Translations under genes and position numbers: made by a program
Part shown: positions 50,753 to 61,600 of the stretch, piece after piece
Layout: each line of letters starts with the position of its first letter
Position numbering within the stretch: position 1 is the stretch's first letter
Notes under the pieces: model-generated
Seen by the model: only the letters and a program-made list of their open reading frames with translations
Databases searched by the model: none
What the model was told of the DNA's origin: nothing
Assembly (NCBI GenBank): GCA_023078555.1
Contig: CM041197.1
Coordinates: 5,725,810-5,789,809 of the forward strand
DNA from: Ulva prolifera
Lineage: Eukaryota > Chlorophyta > Ulvophyceae > Ulvales > Ulvaceae
DNA length: 64,000 nt
Direction: 5' to 3'

Positions 50753-51170
50753 TGTATTGGCTCATCGAGAAAAGATTTTCCACACGTCGAAGTTAAGTGC
50801 TTTACTACAACACACTATACACATGACATAGGTGTGTGTGACCTTTGCGCACGTCCGTTAAGAGCAACATGCTTCCCTGTCACCTTGAAGTTAAAAAGTT
50901 CACAGGTGCTGAATATGTAATGTATTGGCTCATCGAGAAAAGATTTTCCACACGTCGAAGTTGAGTGCTTTACTGCAACACACTCTTCACATGACATAGG
51001 TGTGTGTGACCTTTGCGCACGTCCGTTAAGAGCAACATGCTTCCCTGTCACCTTGAAGTTGAAAAGTTCACAGGTGCTGAATATGTAATGTATTGGCTCA
51101 TCGAGAAAAGATTTTCCACACGTCGAAGTTAAGTGCTTTACTACAACACACTATACACATGACATAGGTG
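50746..51170 (+). repeat. Island of left-domain-like monomers inside the right domain
   Basis: Consecutive units here have gaatatgtaatgtattgg (about 50,743; 50,911; 51,079), two have gttaagtgc with cactatacacatgac (about 50,812 and 51,148), and one has gaagttaaaaagttc (about 50,887). This combination is typical of 2.2-4.6 kb, and I did not see cactatacac elsewhere in the right domain. The middle unit retains the right-domain actgcaacacactcttc, so the island is a mosaic. It likely arose by exchange or conversion with left-type sequence. Confidence 0.82.
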
Positions 51171-52815
51171 TGTGTGACCTTTGCGCACGTCCGTTAAGAG
51201 CAACATGCTTCCCTGTCACCTTGAAGTTGAAAAGTACACAGGTGCTGAATATGAAATGTATTGGCTCATCGAGAAAAGATTTTCCACACGTCGAAGTTGA
51301 GTGCTTTACTACAACACACTCTTCACATGACATAGGTGTGTGTGACCTTTGCGCACGTCCGTTAAAGCGCAACCGGCGTCCCTGTCACCTAGTAGTTGAA
51401 AAGTTCACAGGCGCTGTATATGGCATGCATTTACTCAGCGAGAAGAGAATTCGACACATTGGATCAGAGCGCTACTCTAGAACACACTTATCACAAGACA
51501 TATGTGTGCGTGACCTTTGCGCACGTCCGTTAAGAGCAACATGCTTCCCTGTCACCTTGAAGTTGAAAAGTTCACAGGTGCTGAATATGAAATGTATTGG
51601 CTCATCGAGAAAAGATTTTCCACACGTCGAAGTTGAGTGCTTTACTGCAACACACTCTTCACAAGACATAGGTGTGTGTGACCTTTGCGCACGTCCGTTA
51701 AGAGCAACATGCTTCCCTGTCACCTTGAAGTTGAAAAGTTCACAGGTGCTGAATATGTAATGCATTGGCTCATCGAGAAAAGATTTTCCACACGTCGAAG
51801 TTGAGTGCTTTACTACAACACACTCTTCACATGACATAGGTGTGTGTGACCTTTGCGCACGTCCGTTAAGAGCAACATGCTTCCCTGTCACCTTGAAGTT
51901 GAAAAGTTCACAGGTGCTGAATATGAAATGTATTGGCTCATCGAGAAAAGATTTTCCACACGTCGAAGTTGAGTGCTTTACTGCAACACACTCTTCACAT
52001 GACATAGGTGTGTGTGACCTTTGCGCACGTCCGTTAAGAGCAACATGCTTCCCTGTCACCTTGAAGTTGAAAAGTTCACAGGTGCAGAATATGTAATGTA
52101 TTGGCTCATCGAGAAAAGATTTTCCACACGTCGAAGTTGAGTGCTTTACTGCAACACACTCTTCACATGACATAGGTGTGTGTGACCTTTGCGCACGTCC
52201 GTTGAGAGCAACATGCTTCCCTGTCACCTTGAAGTTGAAAAGTTCACAGGTGCTGAATATGAAATGTATTGGCTCATCGAGAAAAGATTTTCCACACGTC
52301 GAAGTTGAGTGCTTTACTGCAACACACTCTTCACATGACATAGGTGTGTGTGACCTTTGCGCACGTCCGTTGAGAGCAACATGCTTCCCTGTCACCTTGA
52401 AGTTGAAAAGTTCACAGGTGCTGAATATGAAATGTATTGGCTCATCGAGAAAAGATTTTCCACACGTCGAAGTTGAGTGCTTTACTACAACACACTCTTC
52501 ACATGACATAGGTGTGTGTGACCTTTGCGCACGTCCGTTAAGAGCAACATGCTTCCCTGTCACCTTGAAGTTGAAAAGTTCACAGGTGCTGAATATAAAA
52601 TGTATTGGCTCATCGAGAAATGATTTTTCACACGTCGAAGTTAAGTGCTTTACTACAACACACTCTACACATGACATAGATGTGTGTGACCTTTGCGCAC
52701 GTCCGTTAAAGCGCAACCGGCATCCCTGTCACCTAGTAGTTGAAAAGTTCACAGGCGCTGTATATGGCATGCATTTACTCAGCGAGAAGAGAATTCGACA
52801 CATTGGATCAGAGCG

Positions 52816-55671
52816 CTACTCTAGAACACACTTATCCCAAGACATAGGTGTGTGTGACCTTTGCGCACGTCCGTTATGAGCAACATGCTTCCCTGTCACC
52901 TTGAAGTTGAAAAGTTCACAGGTGCTGAATATGTAATGTATTGGCTCATCGAGAATTGATTTTCCACACGTCGAAGTTGAGTGCTTCACTACACCACACT
53001 CTTCACATGACATAGGTGTGTGTGACCTTTGCGCACGTCCGTTAAGAGCAACATGCTTCCCTGTCACCTTGAAGTTGAAAAGTTCACAGGTGCTGAATAT
53101 GTAATGCATTGGCTCATCGAGAAAAGATTTTCCACACGTCGAAGTTAAGTGCTTTACTACAACACACTCTACACATGACATAGATGTGTGTGACCTTTGC
53201 GCACGTCCGTTGAGAGCAACATGCTTCCCTGTCACCTTGAAGTTGAAAAGTTCACAGGTGCTGAATATAAAATGTATTGGCTCATCGAGAAATGATTTTT
53301 CACACGTCGAAGTTAAGTGCTTTACTACAACACACTCTACACATGACATAGATGTGTGTGACCTTTGCGCACGTCCGTTAAAGCGCAACCGGCATCCCTG
53401 TCACCTAGTAGTTGAAAAGTTCACAGGCGCTGTATATGGCATGCATTTACTCAGCGAGAAGAGAATTCGACACATTGGATCAGAGCGCTACTCTAGAACA
53501 CACTTATCCCAAGACATAGGTGTGTGTGACCTTTGCGCACGTCCGTTATGAGCAACATGCTTCCCTGTCACCTTGAAGTTGAAAAGTTCACAGGTGCTGA
53601 ATATGTAATGTATTGGCTCATCGAGAATAGATTTTCCACACGTCGAAGTTGAGTGCTTTACTACAACACACTCTACACATGACATAGGTGTGTGTGACCT
53701 TTGCGCACGTCCGTTGAGAGCAACATGCTTCCCTGTCACCTTGAAGTTGAAAAGTTCACAGGTGCTGAATATGAAATGTATTGGCTCATCGAGAAAAGAT
53801 TTTCCACACGTCGAAGTTGAGTGCTTTACTGCAACACACTCTTCACATGACATAGGTGTGTGTGACCTTTGCGCACGTCCGTTGAGAGCAACATGCTTCC
53901 CTGTCACCTTGAAGTTGAAAAGGTCACAGGTGCTGCATATGAAATGTATTGGCTCATCGAGAAAAGATTTTCCACACGTCGAAGTTAAGTGCTTTACTAC
54001 AACACACTCTACACATGACATAGATGTGTGTGACGTTTGCGCACGTCCGTTGAGAGCAACATGCTTCCCTGTCACCTTGAAGTTGAAAAGTTCACAGGTG
54101 CTGAATATAAAATGTATTGGCTCATCGAGAAATGATTTTTCACACGTCGAAGTTAAGTGCTTTACTACAACACACTCTACACATGACATAGATGTGTGTG
54201 ACCTTTGCACACGTCCGTTAAAGCGCAACCGGCATCCCTGTCACCTAGTAGTTGAAAAGTTCACAGGCGCTGTATATGGCATGCATTTACTCAGCGAGAA
54301 GAGAATTCGACACATTGGATCAGAGCGCTACTCTAGAACACACTTATCCCAAGACATAGGTGTGTGTGACCTTTGCGCACGTCCGTTATGAGCAACATGC
54401 TTCCCTGTCACCTTGAAGTTGAAAAGTTCACAGGTGCTGAATATGTAATGTATTGGCTCATCGAGAATAGATTTTCCACACGTCGAAGTTGAGTGCTTTA
54501 CTACAACACACTCTACACATGACATAGGTGTGTGTGACCTTTGCGCACGTCCGTTGAGAGCAACATGCTTCCCTGTCACCTTGAAGTTGAAAAGTTCACA
54601 GGTGCTGAATATGAAATGTATTGGCTCATCGAGAAAAGATTTTCCACACGTCGAAGTTGAGTGCTTTACTGCAACACACTCTTCACATGACATAGGTGTG
54701 TGTGACCTTTGCGCACGTCCGTTGAGAGCAACATGCTTCCCTGTCACCTTGAAGTTGAAAAGGTCACAGGTGCTGCATATGAAATGTATTGGCTCATCGA
54801 GAAAAGATTTTCCACACGTCGAAGTTGAGTGCTTTACTGCAACACACTCTTCACATGACATAGGTGTGTGTGACCTTTGCGCACGTCCGTTAAGAGCAAC
54901 ATGCTTCCCTGTCACCTTGAAGTTGAAAAGTTCACAGGTGCAGAATATGTAATGTATTGGCTCATCGAGAAAAGATTTTCCACACGTCGAAGTTGAGTGC
55001 TTTACTGCAACACACTCTTCACATGACATAGTTGTGTGTGACCTTTGCGCACGTCCGTTGAGAGCAACATGCTTCCCTGTCACCTTGAAGTTGAAAAGTT
55101 CACAGGTGCTGAATATGAAATGTATTGGCTCATCGAGAAAAGCTTTTCCACACGTCGAAGTTGAGTGCTTTACTACAACACACTCTTCACATGACATAGG
55201 TGTGTGTGACCTTTGCGCACGTCCGTTAAGAGCAACATGCTTCCCTGTCACCTTGAAGTTGAAAAGTTCACAGGTGCTGAATATGAAATGTATTGGCTCA
55301 TCGAAAAGAGATTTTCCACACGTCGAAGTTGAGTGCTTTACTACAACACACTCTACACATGACATAGGTGTGTGTGACCTTTGCGCACGTCCGTTGAGAG
55401 CAACATGCTTCCCTGTCACCTTGAAGTTGAAAAGTTCACAGGTGCTGAATATGAAATGTATTGGCTCATCGAGAAATGATTTTTCACACGTCGAAGTTAA
55501 GTGCTTTACTACAACACACTCTACACATGACATAGATGTGTGTGACCTTTGCGCACGTCCGTTAAAGCGCAACCGGCATCCCTGTCACCTAGTAGTTGAA
55601 AAGTTCACAGGCGCTGTATATGGCATGCATTTACTCAGCGAGAAGAGAATTCGACACATTGGATCAGAGCG
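52816..55671 (+). repeat. Variable-length HOR cassettes (672, 840 and 1344 bp) ending in a B unit
   Basis: B units with gttaaagcgcaaccggcatcc and cttatcccaagac lie before 52,816, 53,488, 54,328 and 55,672, giving cassettes of 672, 840 and 1344 bp (4, 5 and 8 monomers). Each cassette ends with gaatataaaatg or gaatatgaaatg followed by gagaaatgatttttcacacg and catagatgtgtgtgacc, and starts with gttatgagc. Private changes include gacgtttgcg (54,033), ctttgcacacg (54,205) and cgaaaagagatt (55,303). Confidence 0.87.
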
Positions 55672-57389
55672 CTACTCTAGAACACACTTATCCCAAGACA
55701 TAGGTGTGTGTGACCTTTGCGCACGTCCGTTATGAGCAACATGCTTCCCTGTCACCTTGAAGTTGAAAAGTTCACAGGTGCTGAATATGTAATGTATTGG
55801 CTCATCGAGAATTGATTTTCCACACGTCGAAGTTGAGTGCTTCACTACACCACACTCTTCACATGACATAGGTGTGTGTGACCTTTGCGCACGTCCGTTA
55901 AGAGCAACATGCTTCCCTGTCACCTTGAAGTTGAAAAGTTCACAGGTGCTGAATATGTAATGCATTGGCTCATCGAGAAAAAATTTTCCACACGTCGAAG
56001 TTAAGTGCTTTACTACAACACACTCTACACATGACATAGATGTGTGTGACCTTTGCGCACGTCCGTTAAAGCGCAACCGGCATCCCTGTCACCTAGTAGT
56101 TGAAAAGTTCACAGGCGCTGTATGTGGCATGCATTTACTCAGCGAGAAGAGAATTCGACACATTGGATCAGAGCGCTACTCTAGAACACACTTATCACAA
56201 GACATAGGTGTGTGTGACCTTTGCGCACGTCCGTTATGAGCAACATGCTTCCCTGTCACCTTGAAGTTTAAAAGTTCACAGGTGCTGAATATGTAATGCA
56301 TTGGCTCATCGAGAAAAGATTTTCCACACGTCGAAGTTGAGTGCTTTACTACAACACACTCTTCACATGACATAGGTGTGTGTGACCTTTGCGCACGTCC
56401 GTTAAGAGCAACATGCTTCCCTGTCACCTTGAAGGTGAAAAGTTCACAGGTGCTGAATATGAAATGTATTGGCTCATCGAGAAAAGATTTTCCACACGTC
56501 GAAGTTGAGTGCTTTACTGCAACACACTCTTCACATGACATAGGTGTGTGTGACCTTTGCGCACGTCCGTTGAGAGCAACATGCTTCCCTGTCACCTTGA
56601 AGTTGAAAAGTTCACAGGTGCTGAATATGAAATGTATTGGCTCATCGAGAAAAGATTTTCCACACGTCGAAGTTGAGTGCTTTACTACAACACACTCTAC
56701 ACATGACATAGGTGTGTGTGACCTTTGCGCACGTCCGTTGAGAGCAACATGCTTCCCTGTCACCTTGAAGTTGAAAAGTTCACAGGTGCTGAATATGAAA
56801 TGTATTGGCTCATCGAGAAAAGATTTTCCACACGTCGAAGTTGAGTGCTTTACTGCAACACACTCTTCACATGACATAGGTGTGTGTGACCTTTGCGCAC
56901 GTCCGTTAAGAGCAACATGCTTCCCTGTCACCTTGAAGTTGAAAAGTTCACAGGTGCTGAATATGAAATGTATTGGCTCATCGATAAAAGATTTTCCACA
57001 CGTCGAAGTTGAGTGCTTTACTACAACACACTCTACACATGACATAGGTGTGTGTGACCTTTGCGCACGTCCGTTGAGAGCAACATGCTTCCCTGTCACC
57101 TTGAAGTTGAAAAGTTCACAGGTGCTGAATATGAAATGTATTGGCTCATCGAGAAAAGATTTTCCACACGTCGAAGTTGAGTGCTTTACTGCAACACACT
57201 CTTCACATGACATAGGTGTGTGTGACCTTTGCGCACGTCCGTTAAGAGCAACATGCTTCCCTGTCACCTTGAAGTTGAAAAGTTCACAGGTGCTGAATAT
57301 GTAATGTATTGGCTCATCGAAAAATGATTTTTCACACGTCGAAGTTGAGGGCTTTACTACAACACACTTAACACAAGATATAGGTGTGT

Positions 57390-57558
57390 GTGACCTTTGC
57401 GCACGTCCGTTAAAGCGCAACCGGGTTCCCTGTCACCTAAAAGTTAAAAAGTTCACAGGTGCTAGATATGTAATGTATTGGCTCATAGAGAAAAGATTTT
57501 CCACACGTCGAAGTTGAGTGCTTCACTACAACACACTCTTCACATGACATAGGTGTGT
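57390..57558 (+). repeat. First right-end type C monomer (169 bp)
   Basis: After about 42 kb without them, C units reappear here and at 58,903, 61,256, 62,601 and 63,946. They have ttaaagcgcaaccgggttcc, cacctaaaagttaaaaag and gctagatatgtaatg, followed by ctcatagagaaaag. The preceding unit reads gttgagggctttac and ttaacacaagatatagg. Unlike most left-domain C contexts there is no extra GT before the core, and gctagatatg replaces gctggatatg. They are related to the left C units but form a separate subfamily. Confidence 0.9.
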
Positions 57559-58696
57559 GTGACCTTTGCGCACGTCCGTTAAGAGCAACATGCTTCCCTG
57601 TCACCTTGAAGTTGAAAAGTTCACAGGTGCTGAATATGAAATGTATTGGCTCATCGAGAAAAGATTTTCCACACGTCGAAGTTGAGTGCTTTACTGCAAC
57701 ACACTCTTCACATGACATAGGTGTGTGTGACCTTTGCGCACGTCCGTTGAGAACAACATGCTTCCCTGTCACCTTGAAGTTGAAAAGTTCACAGGTGCTG
57801 AATATGAAATGTATTGGCTCATCGAGAAAAGATTTTCCACACGTCGAAGTTGAGTGCTTTACTACAACACACTCTTCACATGACATAGGTGTGTGTGACC
57901 TTTGCGCACGTCCGTTAAGAGCAACATGCTTCCCTGTCACCTTAAAGTTGAAAAGTTCACAGGTGCTGAATATGAAATGTATTGGCTCATCGAGAAAAGA
58001 TTTTCCACACGTCGAAGTTGAGTGCTTTACTACAACACACTCTACACATGACATAGGTGTGTGTGACCTTTGCGCACGTCCGTTGAGAGCAACATGCTTC
58101 CCTGTCACCTTGAAGTTGAAAAGTTCACAGGTGCTGAATATGAAATGTATTGGCTCATCGAGAAAAGATTTTCCACACGTCGAAGTTGAGTGCTTTACTA
58201 CAACACACTCTTCACATGACATAGGTGTGTGTGACCTTTGCGCACGTCCGTTAAGAGCAACATGCTTCCCTGTCACCTTGAAGTTGAAAAGTTCACAGGT
58301 GCTGAATATGAAATGTATTGGCTCATCGAGAAAAGATTTTCCACACGTCGAAGTTGAGTGCTTTACTACAACACACTCTACACATGACATAGGTGTGTGT
58401 GACCTTTGCGCACGTCCGTTGAGAGCAACATGCTTCCCTGTCACCTTGAAGTTGAAAAGTTCACAGGTGCTGAATATGAAATGTATTGGCTCATCGAGAA
58501 ATGATTTTTCACACGTCGAAGTTAAGTGCTTTACTACAACACACTCTACACATGACATAGATGTGTGTGACCTTTGCGCACGTCCGTTAAAGCGCAACCG
58601 GCATCCCTGTCACCTAGTAGTTGAAAAGTTCACAGGCGCTGTATATGGCATGCATTTACTCAGCGAGAAGAGAATTCGACACATTGGATCAGAGCG

Positions 58697-61600
58697 CTAC
58701 TCTAGAACACACTTATCCCAAGACATAGGTGTGTGTGACCTTTGCGCACGTCCGTTATGAGCAACATGCTTCCCTGTCACCTTGAAGTTGAAAAGTTCAC
58801 AGGTGCTGAATATGTAATGTATTGGCTCATCGAGAAATGATTTTTCACACGTCGAAGTTGAGGGCTTTACTACAACACACTTAACACAAGATATAGGTGT
58901 GTGTGACCTTTGCGCACGTCCGTTAAAGCGCAACCGGGTTCCCTGTCACCTAAAAGTTAAAAAGTTCACAGGTGCTAGATATGTAATGTATTGGCTCATA
59001 GAGAAAAGATTTTCCACACGTCGAAGTTGAGTGCTTCACTACAACACACTCTACACATGACATAGATGTGTGTGACCTTTGCGCACGTCCGTTAAAGCGC
59101 AACCGGCATCCCTGTCACCTAGTAGTTGAAAAGTTCACAGGCGCTGTATATGGCATGCATTTACTCAGCGAGAAGAGAATTCGACACATTGGATCAGAGC
59201 GCTACTCTAGAACACACTTATCACAAGACATAGGTGTGTGTGACCTTTGCGCACGTCCGTTATGAGCAACATGCTTCCCTGTCACCTTGAAGTTGAAAAG
59301 TTCACAGGTGCTGAATATGTAATGCATTGGCTCATCGAGAAAAGATTTTCCACACGTCGAAGTTGAGTGCTTTACTACAACACACTCTTCACATGACATA
59401 GGTGTGTGTGACCTTTGCGCACGTCCGTTAAGAGCAACATGCTTCCCTGTCACCTTGAAGTTGAAAAGTTCACAGGTGCTGAATATGAAATGTATTGGCT
59501 CATCGAGAAAAGATTTTCCACACGTCGAAGTTGAGTGCTTTACTGCAACACACTCTTCACATGACATAGGTGTGTGTGACCTTTGCGCACGTCCGTTGAG
59601 AACAACATGCTTCCCTGTCACCTTGAAGTTGAAAAGTTCACAGGTGCTGAATATGAAATGTATTGGCTCATCGAGAAAAGATTTTCCACACGTCGAAGTT
59701 GAGTGCTTTACTACAACACACTCTTCACATGACATAGGTGTGTGTGACCTTTGCGCACGTCCGTTAAGAGCAACATGCTTCCCTGTCACCTTAAAGTTGA
59801 AAAGTTCACAGGTGCTGAATATGAAATGTATTGGCTCATCGAGAAAAGATTTTCCACACGTCGAAGTTGAGTGCTTTACTACAACACACTCTACACATGA
59901 CATAGGTGTGTGTGACCTTTGCGCACGTCCGTTGAGAGCAACATGCTTCCCTGTCACCTTGAAGTTGAAAAGTTCACAGGTGCTGAATATGAAATGTATT
60001 GGCTCATCGAGAAAAGATTTTCCACACGTCGAAGTTGAGTGCTTTACTGCAACACACTCTTCACATGACATAGGTGTGTGTGACCTTTGCGCACGTCCGT
60101 TGAGAGCAACATGCTTCCCTGTCACCTTGAAGTTGAAAAGGTCACAGGTGCTGCATATGAAATGTATTGGCTCATCGAGAAAAGATTTTCCACACGTCGA
60201 AGTTGAGTGCTTTACTGCAACACACTCTTCACATGACATAGGTGTGTGTGACCTTTGCGCACGTCCGTTAAGAGCAACATGCGTCCCTGTCACCTTGAAG
60301 TTGAAAAGTTCACAGGTGCTGAATATGTAATGTATTGGCTCATCGAGAAAAGATTTTCCACACGTCGAAGTTGAGTGCTTTACTGCAACACACTCTTCAC
60401 ATGACATAGGTGTGTGTGACCTTTGCGCACGTCCGTTGAGAGCAACATGCTTCCCTGTCACCTTGAAGTTGAAAAGTTCACAGGTGCTGAATATGAAATG
60501 TATTGGCTCATCGAGAAAAGATTTTCCACACGTCGAAGTTGAGTGCTTTACTACAACACACTCTTCACATGACATAGGTGTGTGTGACCTTTGCGCACGT
60601 CCGTTAAGAGCAACATGCTTCCCTGTCACCTTGAAGTTGAAAAGTTCACAGGTGCTGAATATGAAATGTATTGGCTCATCGAGAAAAGATTTTCCACACG
60701 TCGAAGTTGAGTGCTTTACTACAACACACTCTACACATGACATAGGTGTGTGTGACCTTTGCGCACGTCCGTTGAGAGCAACATGCTTCCCTGTCACCTT
60801 GAAGTTGAAAAGTTCACAGGTGCTGAATATGAAATGTATTGGCTCATCGAGAAATGATTTTTCACACGTCGAAGTTAAGTGCTTTACTACAACACACTCT
60901 ACACATGACATAGATGTGTGTGACCTTTGCGCACGTCCGTTAAAGCGCAACCGGCATCCCTGTCACCTAGTAGTTGAAAAGTTCACAGGCGCTGTATATG
61001 GCATGCATTTACTCAGCGAGAAGAGAATTCGACACATTGGATCAGAGCGCTACTCTAGAACACACTTATCCCAAGACATAGGTGTGTGTGACCTTTGCGC
61101 ACGTCCGTTATGAGCAACATGCTTCCCTGTCACCTTGAAGTTGAAAAGTTCACAGGTGCTGAATATGTAATGTATTGGCTCATCGAGAAATGATTTTTCA
61201 CACGTCGAAGTTGAGGGCTTTACTACAACACACTTAACACAAGATATAGGTGTGTGTGACCTTTGCGCACGTCCGTTAAAGCGCAACCGGGTTCCCTGTC
61301 ACCTAAAAGTTAAAAAGTTCACAGGTGCTAGATATGTAATGTATTGGCTCATAGAGAAAAGATTTTCCACACGTCGAAGTTGAGTGCTTCACTACAACAC
61401 ACTCTACACATGACATAGATGTGTGTGACCTTTGCGCACGTCCGTTAAAGCGCAACCGGCATCCCTGTCACCTAGTAGTTGAAAAGTTCACAGGCGCTGT
61501 ATATGGCATGCATTTACTCAGCGAGAAGAGAATTCGACACATTGGATCAGAGCGCTACTCTAGAACACACTTATCACAAGACATAGGTGTGTGTGACCTT

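Larger units (their letters stand above)
15481..57300 (+). repeat. Right satellite domain (A monomers with gaatatgaaatg)
   Basis: From about 15,635 most A units have gaatatgaaatg in place of gaatatgtaatg. New head (ttgagagc, ttgagaac), middle (aaaaggtc) and tail (actgcaac) variants appear in combination. B tails read ctctagaacacac and are usually followed either by atatgtgtgcgtgacc or by a unit with gttatgagc. The change removes a plus-strand TAA, so plus ORFs of several hundred codons appear, and the minus ORFs lengthen as well. The domain is built of many HORs listed separately. The 50,746-51,170 segment is an exception inside it. Confidence 0.9.
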
